Numbered from the stretch's first letter, positions 1-8,782 are shown. The stretch is DNA of 64,000 nucleotides from Candidatus Acidiferrales bacterium (GCA_035934015.1 DASYYH010000011.1:310001-374000), one strand, 5' to 3'. Made by a program: numbers and translations. The notes: generated by a model not told the origin, from the letters alone.

Positions 1-1
1 T

Positions 2-754
2 GCCGGATTCAAGCGCGGAATGGGAAGTTTTCTAGCGGCGGTAGCGATGAAACTCGGCCACTCTTGCGCCACGGGAGTGACCGTCAAGTCCATCGCGCGT
101 GCTGCGGATACTCCTGGCTGGAAAATTGACTGCTCTGAATCCAGCCAAGGCGGAACCCTGCACGCTGATGCCGTCGTCCTTGCGACGCCCGCGTATGAAG
201 CGTCTCGGTTGATGCAGAAGCTCTCGGAACCTCTTGCCGCAGCTCTGGCAGGCATTCCGTATGCGCCTGTGGCAGTTGTCTCCGAGGGATATCGCCGTGA
301 ATTCGTCGGTCACACGCTGAATGGATTCGGCTTCCTCGTGCCCCGAGGAGAGAAAATGCGAACTCTCGGCACGGTTTGGAATTCTTCTCTCTTTGCGGGA
401 CGAGCACCCAGCGGGATGGTGCTGATGACCAGTTTCACGGGCGGAGCACTGGATCCTGCCATTGTGGAAATGGAAGAAACCGAGATCGCCGACCTGATTC
501 GCAATGAACTGGTCAAAATACTTCAGATCAGTGGTCCGCCCGCGGCGCATCACGTATGGCGTCATCGGCGCGCGTTGCCGCAATACAATCTTGGGCATGC
601 GCAGCGAGTGAACGCAATCCGCGACGGAGTCGAGCCTTTTGCCGGGCTCTTCATTACCGGCAATTACCTCGAGGGGCCATCCATTGGAAGTTGTGTGGCG
701 CAAGGATTCCGCGCCGCGAAAGAGGTTCAGGAGTATTTTCTGAGTCCGCCGTAA
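2..754 (+). CDS. hemY: Protoporphyrinogen/coproporphyrinogen oxidase, C-terminal part (partial at window edge)
   Basis: The reading frame is open to the left edge (codons for AGFKRG precede the first ATG at 20), so only the C-terminal ~250 residues are present. The family is an FAD-dependent oxidase of late heme synthesis that converts a porphyrinogen to the porphyrin. Seen here: the GMGSF segment that opens the substrate-side half, a central FGFLVP..E segment with a nearby T-x-W-N-S-S motif, and a C-terminal flavin-binding segment (GLFITGNYLEGPSIGSCVAQG) that is a hallmark of HemY-type enzymes. It converges on the thioesterase gene ending at 774. Whether it acts on proto- or coproporphyrinogen cannot be decided from this part. 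Confidence 0.88.
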   Translation, partial: AGFKRGMGSFLAAVAMKLGHSCATGVTVKSIARAADTPGWKIDCSESSQGGTLHADAVVLATPAYEASRLMQKLSEPLAAALAGIPYAPVAVVSEGYRREFVGHTLNGFGFLVPRGEKMRTLGTVWNSSLFAGRAPSGMVLMTSFTGGALDPAIVEMEETEIADLIRNELVKILQISGPPAAHHVWRHRRALPQYNLGHAQRVNAIRDGVEPFAGLFITGNYLEGPSIGSCVAQGFRAAKEVQEYFLSPP

Positions 755-773
755 CGCTCGCCGCGTTGTGTTT

Positions 774-1274
774 CTAGGAATTTGATTTTTTGTAACGGTG
801 CGCAAGGCGAATCTTGCGGCGCTCGCCAGCCTCTCGCCAGCGTCGGCGATCTTCTTCAGTTTCCAGCAGCAGAGGCGGGATCGCATGCGTTTTCAAGTTC
901 TGATCGACCGCAACATAAGTGACATATGCGCTCGAAGTATGCTTGCGCTCGCGCGTAAGAATGTTTTCGGAAAAAACCTTCACGCCGACTTCCATTGACG
1001 TGTGAAAGACGCGATTCACTTGGGATTTCAGCACAATCAAATCGCCGACGTGAATCGGGCTTCGAAAATCGAGATAATCAACAGAGGCGGTAACCAGATA
1101 GCTCCCGGAATGACGGTGACCGGCAATAGCTCCGGCAATGTCGATCAAATGCATCACGCGTCCGCCAAGAATATAGCCCAGCGGATTTGCGTCGTTCGGC
1201 AGCACGGCCTCGAGCATTTCCGAACGGGACTCACTTACAGCCTTCGCGGCAAAGGTCGCGGTTGCCGGAGCCAT
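774..1274 (-). CDS. Acyl-CoA thioesterase, YciA-type hotdog fold
   Basis: Predicted cytoplasmic hydrolase of acyl-CoA thioesters. The sequence shows the hotdog signature N-P-L-G-x-I-L-G-G-x-V-M-H-L-I-D-I-A-G-A, whose aspartate is the usual catalytic residue, followed by the S-V-D-Y-L-D-F-x-S-P-I-H-V-G-D strand pattern and V-x-V-x-x-E..T-R-E..T-S-x-A-Y-V-T-Y-V-A-V, all typical of YciA-like enzymes. The ATG at 1274 has a GGAAGGG Shine-Dalgarno and gives 166 residues, the usual family size. A TTG at 1346 would add 24 basic residues without similarity to the family. It is divergent from the TPR gene at 1406. Substrate chain length is not predictable. Confidence 0.85.
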   Translation of the reverse strand: MAPATATFAAKAVSESRSEMLEAVLPNDANPLGYILGGRVMHLIDIAGAIAGHRHSGSYLVTASVDYLDFRSPIHVGDLIVLKSQVNRVFHTSMEVGVKVFSENILTRERKHTSSAYVTYVAVDQNLKTHAIPPLLLETEEDRRRWREAGERRKIRLAHRYKKSNS

Positions 1275-1367
1275 TGCGTGCCCTTCCGCTTTAGTGTGCC
1301 GGGCTGGATGACGCGCGACGCGTCCAGTGTTCTCCTTCTTTTTCAAGACTCTCTCCTGTGGCGGATT

Positions 1368-1395
1368 TTGCTTACCGAATCGAGGCCATTATAAT
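1368..1395 (+). promoter_or_regulatory. Sigma70-type promoter, nearly leaderless transcript
   Basis: TTGCTT (1368-1373), a 16-bp spacer and a perfect TATAAT (1390-1395). The expected start of transcription is near 1402, only about four bases before the ATG at 1406, so the TPR gene would be translated from an almost leaderless mRNA. Confidence 0.6.
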
Positions 1396-1405
1396 ACGCG
1401 ACGTT

Positions 1406-1747
1406 ATGGATACGGCCAAAGCGGCAGAAGGTTCTGCCAGGAACCGGCGCCAGATGCTCGAAGAATTCGTCGCCCAGCATCCGACGGATGCGTTTGGCCG
1501 CTACGGCCTGGCCATGGAGTGCCTGAAGGAGAATGACGCCGCAGCTGCAGAAGAAAATTTCAAGCAGCTTCTGTCCGCAACGCCCGAATACATCCCTGCC
1601 TATTTTCAGTACGGACGTATGCTCGCAACGATCAGCCGCACAGAGGAAGCCCGCAGGGTTCTCGCTGAAGGCGTTGCACGGGCCTCGAAATCCGGAGACG
1701 CTCATGCTCTCAGCGAGATGCAAGCTGCGCTCGACGACCTCGGCTGA
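1406..1747 (+). CDS. TPR-repeat small protein
   Basis: A 113-residue soluble protein with no signal peptide. The segment H-P-T-D-A-F-G-R-Y-G-L-A-M-E..A-A-A-E-E-N-F-K-Q-L-L..P-E-Y-I-P-A-Y-F-Q-Y-G-R-M-L..T-E-E-A-R-R-V-L-A-E-G fits two tetratricopeptide repeats, so it is probably a small protein-binding adaptor. ATG 1406 is chosen over the upstream ATG at 1358 because the -10 box at 1390-1395 would lie inside the longer frame. Related short TPR proteins are frequent in Acidobacteriota and have no assigned function. No partner is evident from the neighbours. Confidence 0.75.
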   Translation: MDTAKAAEGSARNRRQMLEEFVAQHPTDAFGRYGLAMECLKENDAAAAEENFKQLLSATPEYIPAYFQYGRMLATISRTEEARRVLAEGVARASKSGDAHALSEMQAALDDLG

Positions 1748-1811
1748 TTTTCCCAGTTGCTTCAACACGCAAAATGGGATTCTGCTATGCTAGGCGCGGG
1801 GCGCCGCTGAA

Positions 1812-2429
1812 ATGAAGCCAACGCGCATTCCATTGTTTCCTCTGGATATTGTCCTTTTTCCAGGCCTGCCCTTGCCCCTTCACATTTTTGAACCGCGTTA
1901 TAAATTGATGATTCGGCGCTGCCTGACCATGAAACTGCAATTCGGCGTGATTCTCACGCAAAAAGACGGAATTGCCACAGTCGGCTGTACGGCGGCGATC
2001 TTCAATCTTTTGCGCCAGGATGCCGATGGCAAGATGGATATCCTGACGCGAGGCGAGATGCCGTTCCAGGTCAAGGAGGTCTTCGACGACAAACCGTACT
2101 TCGAAGCTGCGATCGAGTGTCTCGATGAATCGCCACTTTCGTATCCTGCCGCATCCAAGGAACTGATGGATGCTTACGAGCAATGCTACTGGCTGCTCTT
2201 CAATCATGCGCCGGATGCGCTCGCGCCGAAATCGAAGGTTTCTCCGGCATACGCGATGGCCGGGTCGCTGCCGTTAGAGGTGGACGAAAAGCAGGTGTTG
2301 CTCGAAATGCGCAACGAGGGGGACCGGCAGGCGCATCTCTTTGAGAGGCTGAAGGAGTGGCTGCCGCAATTGCTGTACTTGAACGAACGTCGCGAACGAG
2401 CCCGCGGCAACGGACACGCGCTGAATTAG
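1812..2429 (+). CDS. LON substrate-binding-domain protein (no protease domain)
   Basis: This 205-residue protein begins with the N-terminal signature of Lon proteases (I-P-L-F-P-L-D-I-V-L-F-P-G-x-x-L-P-L-H-I-F-E-P-R-Y), which in Lon recognises substrates. Neither the AAA+ module nor the Ser-Lys protease domain follows, so it is a stand-alone LON-domain protein of the PF02190 type, present in many bacteria with unclear function. The C-terminus is charged (E-R-R-E-R-A-R-G) after a helical segment. It lies 58 bp before the GTG start of the AAA+ gene in the same direction and may be cotranscribed with it. Confidence 0.85.
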   Translation: MKPTRIPLFPLDIVLFPGLPLPLHIFEPRYKLMIRRCLTMKLQFGVILTQKDGIATVGCTAAIFNLLRQDADGKMDILTRGEMPFQVKEVFDDKPYFEAAIECLDESPLSYPAASKELMDAYEQCYWLLFNHAPDALAPKSKVSPAYAMAGSLPLEVDEKQVLLEMRNEGDRQAHLFERLKEWLPQLLYLNERRERARGNGHALN

Positions 2430-2487
2430 CACGGCATCGGTGGCAAGGGCGGTCGCACAGCATTAAAATGCTCTATGGAGATACACT

Positions 2488-4014
2488 GTGGCCAAAGAAG
2501 CTGCGCGGCAGATGCGGCAAGAGAGTCCAGACAACATGCAGACAAGACCTGGTTCTTTCGGCGAACTGAAAAAGAGCTCATGGAATGAAGCGCGTTGCAG
2601 TCAGCGCACGGTGAAGGACGAACTGCGCGAAAACATGATTCGAAAATTAAGCGCAGGCGAAGAACTTTTTCCGGGAGTCCGTGGTTACGACGACACGGTA
2701 ATCCCGCAAATCGTTAATGCCATTCTTTCGCGTCACCATTTCATCCTGCTCGGCCTGCGCGGGCAGGCGAAAACGAGGATTCTGCGCGCGCTCACAGGTT
2801 TTTTGGACGAGGCGATCCCCGTAATCGCTGGCTGCGAAATCAATGACAATCCTTATCGCCCCATTTGCCGCGCCTGCAGAGACCGCCTTCGGGCCGAGGG
2901 AGATGCAGCGCCAATCGCCTGGCTCCCGCGCGACCGTCGCTACGTCGAAAAGCTCGCCACTCCCGACGTGACCATCGCTGACATTCTTGGCGACGTGGAT
3001 CCGATCCGCGCGGCGAAAGGCGGCCACGATCTTTCCAGTGAATTGACGATTCACTATGGCATGCTCCCCCGCGCCAATCGTGGCATTTTTGCCATCAATG
3101 AGCTTCCGGATCTGTCGGGAAAAATTCAGGTGGGTCTGTTTAACGTGATGCAAGAAGGCGACGTGCAAATCAAAGGCTACCCGGTGAGGATGCCTCTGGA
3201 TGTCCTGCTCGCTTTCACGGCGAATCCTGAGGACTACACGGCGCGGGGAAAAATTATCACGCCGCTCAAGGACCGCATCGGATCGGAAATTCGCACGCAC
3301 TACCCGGCCACAGTCGACGAAGGCATCGCGATTACCTCGCAGGAATCGTGGACGAGTCGCGACGGTGACATGCGAATCGCGATCCCGAACTACATTCGTG
3401 AAATAGGTGAAGAAATTGCTTTTCAGGCGCGCGAGGACAAGCGCGTGGACCGGCGCTCCGGTGTCAGTCAGCGGCTGCCGATTTCGTCGCTGGAAAATGC
3501 GGTGAGCAGCGCGGAACAGCGCGCGATCCGCAATCGGGAGAAATTGGCCGTCGTGCGCGTGGCTGATATTTACGCGGCGATTCCATCCATGACGGGCAAA
3601 TTCGAGCTCGAATACGAAGGCGAATTGCGCGGTGCGGAAACGATCGCGCGCGAATTGATTCGCTCCGCTATCGGAAAAACGTTTACGAGGTACTTCGCCG
3701 ATACGAATTTGCAGTCCGTCGTGCAATGGTTCGAAGCTGGCGGTGAATTGAAAGTAGCAGCGGCTGCGAAAACGTCCGAGCATCTTGCCGAGCTGGAAAA
3801 AATCGAGGGTCTGTTTGACCACACGGCCGCGCTTGGCATTGGGCCCAAGGATGCCCCCGCAGTGCAGGCGGCTGCCGCCGAGTTCGTACTCGAAGGACTG
3901 TGGGCGCACAAGCGGATCAGTCGCAGCGAGGAGCGCGGATTCTACGCAGAGCCTAGGAAGGTTCCTGAGTCGCGCGATGCGCAGAGCCGCATGCCACGCC
4001 GCCAGTTTAACTGA
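2488..4014 (+). CDS. MoxR/magnesium-chelatase-like AAA+ ATPase
   Basis: A 508-residue cytoplasmic AAA+ ATPase resembling magnesium chelatase subunit I. Walker A reads G-L-R-G-Q-A-K-T (residues 89-96), an altered but family-typical form. The pre-sensor region contains R-G-I-F-A-I-N-E-L-P-D-L (Walker B-like, with N in place of the usual D-E) and the sensor-type segment L-A-F-T-A-N-P-E-D-Y-T-A-R-G. The GTG at 2488 has a GGAG Shine-Dalgarno; an ATG at 2536 is an alternative. It is followed at 4030 by an isoprenylcysteine-methyltransferase-like gene and at 4569 by a VWA protein, the usual partner of such ATPases. By analogy the pair may remodel or load metal into a target enzyme; that target is unknown. 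Confidence 0.85.
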   Translation: MAKEAARQMRQESPDNMQTRPGSFGELKKSSWNEARCSQRTVKDELRENMIRKLSAGEELFPGVRGYDDTVIPQIVNAILSRHHFILLGLRGQAKTRILRALTGFLDEAIPVIAGCEINDNPYRPICRACRDRLRAEGDAAPIAWLPRDRRYVEKLATPDVTIADILGDVDPIRAAKGGHDLSSELTIHYGMLPRANRGIFAINELPDLSGKIQVGLFNVMQEGDVQIKGYPVRMPLDVLLAFTANPEDYTARGKIITPLKDRIGSEIRTHYPATVDEGIAITSQESWTSRDGDMRIAIPNYIREIGEEIAFQAREDKRVDRRSGVSQRLPISSLENAVSSAEQRAIRNREKLAVVRVADIYAAIPSMTGKFELEYEGELRGAETIARELIRSAIGKTFTRYFADTNLQSVVQWFEAGGELKVAAAAKTSEHLAELEKIEGLFDHTAALGIGPKDAPAVQAAAAEFVLEGLWAHKRISRSEERGFYAEPRKVPESRDAQSRMPRRQFN

Positions 4015-4029
4015 GGAAGGGGGATAGCC

Positions 4030-4566
4030 ATGTCTGAATCAAGACCGCTCCTCACGCAAACATGGTTCAATGCTCTGCGTACGGTCCTCTACGCCTCTGG
4101 TTTCATCTTTTTCTTTGCATGGATTGCGCTGCAGGTGCGCGCTTACGACAGCAATTTCGGATTTGCGCTTCCTGCTGCAACCGTCGCCGTCGGCATGGTG
4201 CTAATGATTATTGGCGCGACTCTGGGCATTTCCTGCGTTGCAACATTCGTTGTTCGCGGCCGCGGCACGCCGGCGCCCTTCGATCCGCCGCGCCAGTTCG
4301 TCGCCGTTGGGCCCTATCGCTACGTCAGAAATCCAATGTACCTGGGCGGTTTCACGCTATTGCTAGGATTGGCTCTTGATCTGCGTTCCGTTTCGATCGT
4401 GCTAATGACCATCGTCCTTATGTTTGCGATTCATTTACTCGTCGTTTTGTATGAAGAGCCTATTCTCAAACGCAAGTTCGATGGCCCGTACGAAAGTTAT
4501 CTGGCAACTGTCAGGCGCTGGCTGCCGCGCGTCCCTCGCACCAGTGCAAGCTCAACTGCTCTATAG
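4030..4566 (+). CDS. Isoprenylcysteine carboxyl methyltransferase (ICMT)-like membrane protein
   Basis: A 178-residue integral membrane protein with about four to five hydrophobic segments. The C-terminal half carries the ICMT/PEMT signature G-P-Y-R-Y-V-R-N-P-M-Y-L-G-G, then Y-E-E-P-x-L-x-x-x-F-x-x-x-Y-x-x-Y, which binds S-adenosylmethionine in this superfamily. Bacterial members methylate diverse small or lipid substrates, so the eukaryotic function should not be assumed. A strong AGGAAGGGGG Shine-Dalgarno precedes the ATG. It sits between the AAA+ gene (15-bp gap) and the VWA gene (2-bp gap), so the three are almost certainly one operon. Confidence 0.85.
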   Translation: MSESRPLLTQTWFNALRTVLYASGFIFFFAWIALQVRAYDSNFGFALPAATVAVGMVLMIIGATLGISCVATFVVRGRGTPAPFDPPRQFVAVGPYRYVRNPMYLGGFTLLLGLALDLRSVSIVLMTIVLMFAIHLLVVLYEEPILKRKFDGPYESYLATVRRWLPRVPRTSASSTAL

Positions 4567-4568
4567 CC

Positions 4569-5855
4569 ATGAAATACGTTCGCTATAAAAAATACGCAGG
4601 GCAGGAAGCCGACGACATCGACTTGCAGGAGCTCATGAGCCGCCTTTCGGATTTCCTGCTTCAGAGCGGTTTCGAATCCCAGTTCTACGGCATCTCCGAA
4701 ATGGACCCGGAGCGTTCTTCCGAGCGAATGATGGAGCAGTTGCGGCAAGCCATTTTGCGCGCCCTCGAAGAAGGCGATCTGCTTTCTCCGGAAATGATGG
4801 AAGAGCTACTCGAAAATCCTGACCTCGCCCAGAATCAAAAGTTGCGCGACCTGGTTGAACAGCTCGTTGAGCGGATGACGCAAGAAGGTTACATCTCTCC
4901 GCAGCCGCCGCAAGTCACGCCGCCGCCTCAGCAAACTCCCGGCGGAGAGGTTGGCCCTTCGGGGCAGCAAGAGATCTCAGCGCGTTTCGAAGTCACGGAC
5001 AAGGCGCTCGATTTCCTCGGATTCAAGACGCTCCGTGACCTGCTCGCTTCTCTCGGCAAAAGCAGCTTCGGCCGCCACGACACTCGCGACCTGGCAACGG
5101 GAATCGAATCAGGCGGCACATCCCGCCCGTACGAATTCGGCGACACTCTAAATTTGGACATCCCGGAAACTTTGTTCCACGCCCTCCGCAGGCAAAGCGT
5201 AAATCACGAGCCGGCTGTTCCTTTGGAGATCGATTACCAGGATCTGATGGTCCACCAATGCGAATACCAGAGCTCCTGCGCCACGGTCTTGATGCTCGAT
5301 TGCAGCCACAGCATGATTCTCTATGGCGAAGACCGCTTCACGCCCGCCAAGCGCGTCGCGCTCGCGCTGTCGCATCTGATTCGCTCGCAGTATCCCGGCG
5401 ATTCACTGCATTGCGTGCTCTTTCACGACAGCGCCGAAGAGATCCCTCTCGGGAAATTGGCTCGCGTTCAAGTCGGTCCCTACTACACCAACACGCGGGA
5501 AGGTTTGCGGCTGGCGCAACGCATCTTGAACCGCCAGAAGAAAGACATGCGGCAGATTGTGATGATCACGGATGGCAAACCCTCCGCGCTTACTTTGGAA
5601 GATGGCCGCATTTACAAGAATGCCTTTGGGCTCGATCCTCTTGTCGTGACGCAGACAATGGAAGAAGTTGCCAAATGCCGTCGCGCGGGAATCCTGATCA
5701 ACACGTTCATGCTGGCCAGCGACTACACGCTCGTCCATTTCGTGCAAAAAGTCACGGAACTCTGCCACGGCAAAGCGTATTTCACGACGCCGTATACCCT
5801 CGGCCAGTACTTGCTGATGGATTACCTGCAGAAGAAAACCAAGCACATTCACTGA
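4569..5855 (+). CDS. VWA-domain protein, partner of the AAA+ ATPase
   Basis: A 428-residue soluble protein. The N-terminal third is acidic and helical, followed by a Pro/Gln-rich linker (about residues 115-135). The C-terminal half is a von Willebrand A domain with an intact metal-ion-dependent adhesion site, D-C-S-H-S at 244-248, and the later M-I-T-D-G-K-P loop. In the MoxR/VWA and ChlI/ChlD systems the VWA protein couples ATPase action to a target. The start codon lies 2 bp after the methyltransferase stop, indicating translational coupling. No signal peptide is seen, so a cytoplasmic role is likely. The substrate is unknown. Confidence 0.85.
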   Translation: MKYVRYKKYAGQEADDIDLQELMSRLSDFLLQSGFESQFYGISEMDPERSSERMMEQLRQAILRALEEGDLLSPEMMEELLENPDLAQNQKLRDLVEQLVERMTQEGYISPQPPQVTPPPQQTPGGEVGPSGQQEISARFEVTDKALDFLGFKTLRDLLASLGKSSFGRHDTRDLATGIESGGTSRPYEFGDTLNLDIPETLFHALRRQSVNHEPAVPLEIDYQDLMVHQCEYQSSCATVLMLDCSHSMILYGEDRFTPAKRVALALSHLIRSQYPGDSLHCVLFHDSAEEIPLGKLARVQVGPYYTNTREGLRLAQRILNRQKKDMRQIVMITDGKPSALTLEDGRIYKNAFGLDPLVVTQTMEEVAKCRRAGILINTFMLASDYTLVHFVQKVTELCHGKAYFTTPYTLGQYLLMDYLQKKTKHIH

Positions 5856-5948
5856 GAAAAACCTGAGGGGCACTTAGACGGGCCGCTTCGGCTGAACTCT
5901 GGCGCGATGGCCTGGCGTGCAAGCCATGACTCCAGCGCCGGTCGTAAA

Positions 5949-6345
5949 TCACTTACAACGGTTCAGTTGGGCCTGCCAGGCTGCGCGCAAAAGCTTGTCA
6001 AAAAGCGATCCTGAAACCACGTATGGATCGGGCGCACCCTGGACTATCGAATCCAAGTCTCGTGGGTCGGAATGGTGCAGCGCCGCGTTGCCAAGGCTGG
6101 CCTCGGCATTTTCTGCCCTGCTCGTCTCCGGACTATACGTGCGCACGTACACCCTCCACAAAATCTTCTAAGCGCTCGATGAACGCCTCGATGGGATTTT
6201 GGAATTCGTAGCACGAATCAGAGTAGAGTGCTACTGAACTGTTTCTGAATTCTTCCAAGTCGCCGCCTGTACACCTAACATATTGAAATCGGAGCACTAA
6301 AGACAGATGCTGAACCGCTCTATAGTTCCCAACCTTCGGCGGCAA
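5949..6345 (-). pseudogene. Broken hypothetical ORF (two frames)
   Basis: On the minus strand a 70-residue frame (6345-6133, containing E-E-F-R-N-S-S-V-A-L-Y-S-D-S-C-Y-E-F and F-I-E-R-L-E-D-F-V-E-G-V) runs into a TAG. A second frame, offset by one base, continues from about 6161 to 5949. Together they would form one ~130-residue protein, which suggests a frameshift near 6150. The family is not recognised, and either half could be a chance ORF. The rest of the 5856-6559 gap shows no other gene. Confidence 0.25.
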
Positions 6346-6559
6346 GAGCCCCTCCCGGCTTCCCCAAATCGATTTCGCTCTGTAGATGGCTGTGATGTGC
6401 GCACAACGGTCTAAGCGAACAATCGCATACGTCCTTTGGTGCTACTTCTGCGCGACACGACTCCACATGGCTTTTGCACGCTGCATCCGCTTTGCTACAA
6501 TCAAATTAATAATGAGTTTAATGTGGATGATCTTCGGGCGTACCGGGGGAGGCAAAATA

Positions 6560-7054
6560 ATGTCGAAGATTCAGCCTGGACAAATCGCGCCAACGTTTGC
6601 GCTCTCCGGCATGGATGGCCGGAATTACTCTCTGGCCAGCGCTCTCAAGAAAGGGCCTGTGCTCGCGGCATTTTTCAAGATCAGCTGCCCGGTTTGCCAG
6701 TTCACATTTCCGTTCCTCGAGCGAATGTATGAAGACTATGGCGACGAAAAGATGAGCTTTTGGGGAATATCCCAGGATAACGCAGCCGACACGCAGGAAT
6801 TCCTTGCCGAATACGGTGTGAAATTTCAGGCGCTGCTGGATTCGGATGGATACAAAATCTCGAAACTCTATGGGCTCACAAACGTGCCCACATTGTTTTT
6901 GATCCAGCCAGATGGCAAGGTTCACATGGCATGTGTCGGTTTCGTTAAGAACGACATAGAGAAAATGGCCGCGCAGGCTGCGGTTGCGTCAGGCAAGCCC
7001 CTACAGGCAGTCTTCCATCGAGGCGAAAAGATCCCGGAATACAGACCGGGCTGA
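6560..7054 (+). CDS. Thioredoxin-fold (AhpC/TlpA-like) redox protein
   Basis: A 164-residue protein starting M-S-K-I-Q-P-G-Q-I-A-P-x-F, the usual beginning of AhpC-TSA/TlpA proteins. The active site is S-C-P-V-C-Q-F, a CxxC pair at the position of the peroxidatic or thiol-oxidoreductase cysteines, and the cis-proline loop is V-P-T-L-F-L-I. The start is set by the GGGGGAGG Shine-Dalgarno about 8 bases before the ATG at 6560; a longer frame from 6386 has no such signal. No signal peptide is visible, so a cytoplasmic peroxiredoxin or thiol-disulfide reductase is likely. No selenocysteine codon is present. Confidence 0.85.
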   Translation: MSKIQPGQIAPTFALSGMDGRNYSLASALKKGPVLAAFFKISCPVCQFTFPFLERMYEDYGDEKMSFWGISQDNAADTQEFLAEYGVKFQALLDSDGYKISKLYGLTNVPTLFLIQPDGKVHMACVGFVKNDIEKMAAQAAVASGKPLQAVFHRGEKIPEYRPG

Positions 7055-7094
7055 GGCTCGAAGCGCTAGGTTCCGGTCGGAACCTATCCATTCT

Positions 7095-7256
7095 TCAGAC
7101 GTAGTCGTCTTCGGTCAGCGGTTTTTTGTGTTTTGCAGGTTTCAGGCGGCGGTCCGGGACAACACGTCCCGCTGGCGGAGCGCCCACTTTTTCTCTCGCC
7201 ATTCGGCGGGCTTCAGTTCCCTTTTCGAATCTGGATTTTCTCTTGCGACGAGCCAT
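7095..7256 (-). CDS. Very basic 53-residue protein
   Basis: A short minus-strand frame begins M-A-R-R-K-R-K-S-R-F-E-K and ends K-P-L-T-E-D-D-Y-V followed by TGA. Roughly a third of its residues are Lys or Arg, with an acidic C-terminal tail. The composition differs from random reading of this GC-rich DNA, and the frame fills the otherwise empty gap between the redox protein and the glycosyltransferase. Function is unknown; a ribosome- or nucleic-acid-associated protein is one possibility. It has no signal peptide or known domain. Confidence 0.6.
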   Translation of the reverse strand: MARRKRKSRFEKGTEARRMAREKVGAPPAGRVVPDRRLKPAKHKKPLTEDDYV

Positions 7257-7361
7257 TCAAACCGCCTCAAGTTCACCAAAATCGCGATCATTCCTTGTTG
7301 GATTCTACACTCACCAGGTTGTGGTATCCAAACACGCTGAATTTGCGTCACAATTCCTGCC

Positions 7362-8696
7362 ATGCCACGAGCCCACACGATGAAAACCAAGCTTCGCGGA
7401 GCAGCGACTTCTCTCTTGTTGATTTTATTCGTTGCCGCCGGCTTCCGTGTCGGTTTCGCGTGGAACAATGCGCTTCACAATTCCCGTCATGCGCTCAGCG
7501 TCGTGCCGTTTATGTTCGAATCCGGAGATATCGCCGTCTCGCTGGCGCAGGGTCGCGGATTCAGCTCTCCGTTTCGCGTTCCCACTGGCCCTACGGCTTG
7601 GATGACTCCGGTCTATCCTCTGCTCCTCGCGGGAGTGTTTCGAATCTTCGGCGTCTATACCTACAACTCCTATGTCGCGGCGACGGGATTAAACATTCTG
7701 CTCGCAACACTCGTTTGCATCCCGCTATTTTTTGTGGGCAAGAGAATCGGCGGCACAATTCTGGGCGCCAGCGCCGCTTGGTTATGGGCCATCTTTCCCA
7801 ATGCGATTCTCATTCCATTTGAAAGCATGTGGGAGGCGTGCCTTTCGGCCTTGCTCGCAGCAACAATCCTCTGGGCCACCCTTGCGCTTGCTGATTCACG
7901 TCGCATTCGTGACTGGGTTGCGTACGGCTTCCTCTGGGGATTTACGTTGATGACGAATCCAACTTTGGAATCGTTGCTGCCCTTCCTGTTGATCTGGCTC
8001 GCCTACCGCGCGTACAAAGAGAAGCGCTCGTGGCTCGTCATTGCGCGCCCATTATTGGCGCTCGCCGTTGCCGTTTTCTGCTGTATACCTTGGACGGCGC
8101 GTAATTATGATGTCTTCCACGCTTTCGTGCCGCTTCGCTCTGTTCTCGGTTTGCAGCTCTGGATGGGAAACAACGCCGATGCCAGCCCCATCTGGCTCGG
8201 GCAGTTGCATCCCATCAATGATTCAGCGGAACGGGAAAAGTACATCGAATTGGGCGAAATTCGCTACATGCGATATAAAAGAGACCAAGCGCTCGCTTAC
8301 ATGCGCACGCACCCTCGCCGCGAAGCCTATCTGATTGGAAACCGTTTTGTCGCCCTCTGGGCGGGAGGAACACCAAATCCCATAACGGATTTTTTCCGTG
8401 TTCGCGACGCCTGGTTTCGCTATGTCCTGCTGTTCAACATCTGCGTGGCCCTGGGAGCACTGGCAGGTATCGTCCTGTTAGCATGGAGGCGTAGCATCTA
8501 CACGCTACCGCTGGCCGTTTTCCCCGTCGTCTTTCCCTTCGCCTACTATTTGACGCTGGCGGCGCCGCGCTATCGTTTGCCGATTGATCCCGTCGTAATC
8601 TTGCTCACGGCCATCGCGCTCGTCGCGTGCTTTCATCGTTTGCGCGCTGCTGATTCGGACGCCAGCCCCAACCAAAGCTTGCCTGTGAGCGACTAA
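7362..8696 (+). CDS. GT39/ArnT-like membrane glycosyltransferase
   Basis: A 444-residue polytopic membrane protein with about ten hydrophobic segments. The first external loop after helix 1 contains G-D-I-A-V-S-L-A-Q-G-R-G-F-S-S-P-F and P-T-A-W-M-T-P-V-Y-P-L-L-L-A, the pattern seen in dolichyl-phosphate-mannose and aminoarabinose transferases (GT39/GT83 group). Later there is C-C-I-P-W-T-A-R-N-Y, again typical. Such enzymes move a sugar from a polyprenyl-phosphate donor to a lipid or protein on the outer face of the inner membrane. An alternative ATG lies at 7380, just before the first helix. Sugar and acceptor cannot be inferred. Confidence 0.75.
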   Translation: MPRAHTMKTKLRGAATSLLLILFVAAGFRVGFAWNNALHNSRHALSVVPFMFESGDIAVSLAQGRGFSSPFRVPTGPTAWMTPVYPLLLAGVFRIFGVYTYNSYVAATGLNILLATLVCIPLFFVGKRIGGTILGASAAWLWAIFPNAILIPFESMWEACLSALLAATILWATLALADSRRIRDWVAYGFLWGFTLMTNPTLESLLPFLLIWLAYRAYKEKRSWLVIARPLLALAVAVFCCIPWTARNYDVFHAFVPLRSVLGLQLWMGNNADASPIWLGQLHPINDSAEREKYIELGEIRYMRYKRDQALAYMRTHPRREAYLIGNRFVALWAGGTPNPITDFFRVRDAWFRYVLLFNICVALGALAGIVLLAWRRSIYTLPLAVFPVVFPFAYYLTLAAPRYRLPIDPVVILLTAIALVACFHRLRAADSDASPNQSLPVSD

Positions 8697-8782
8697 CGCA
8701 GCGAGACATCGGTCATCGAATAACCAATGAATAGGAAAGAATTGGAAATGAATTGGAAATGCCGCGCTGTCAGGCTTCCGGC

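Noticed and set aside
2647-3909. 420-residue antisense frame over the AAA+ gene
   Set aside because: Shadow of the plus-strand ATPase caused by high GC codon third positions; no Shine-Dalgarno and no motif.
6560-7054. Possible selenoprotein because tRNA-Sec is present
   Set aside because: The active site is C-P-V-C with ordinary cysteine codons and no in-frame TGA. I saw no UGA-interrupted known family elsewhere in the window.
8725-8762. Short direct repeat GAATTGGAAAT
   Set aside because: Two or three short imperfect units next to each other, too small to call a repeat element.
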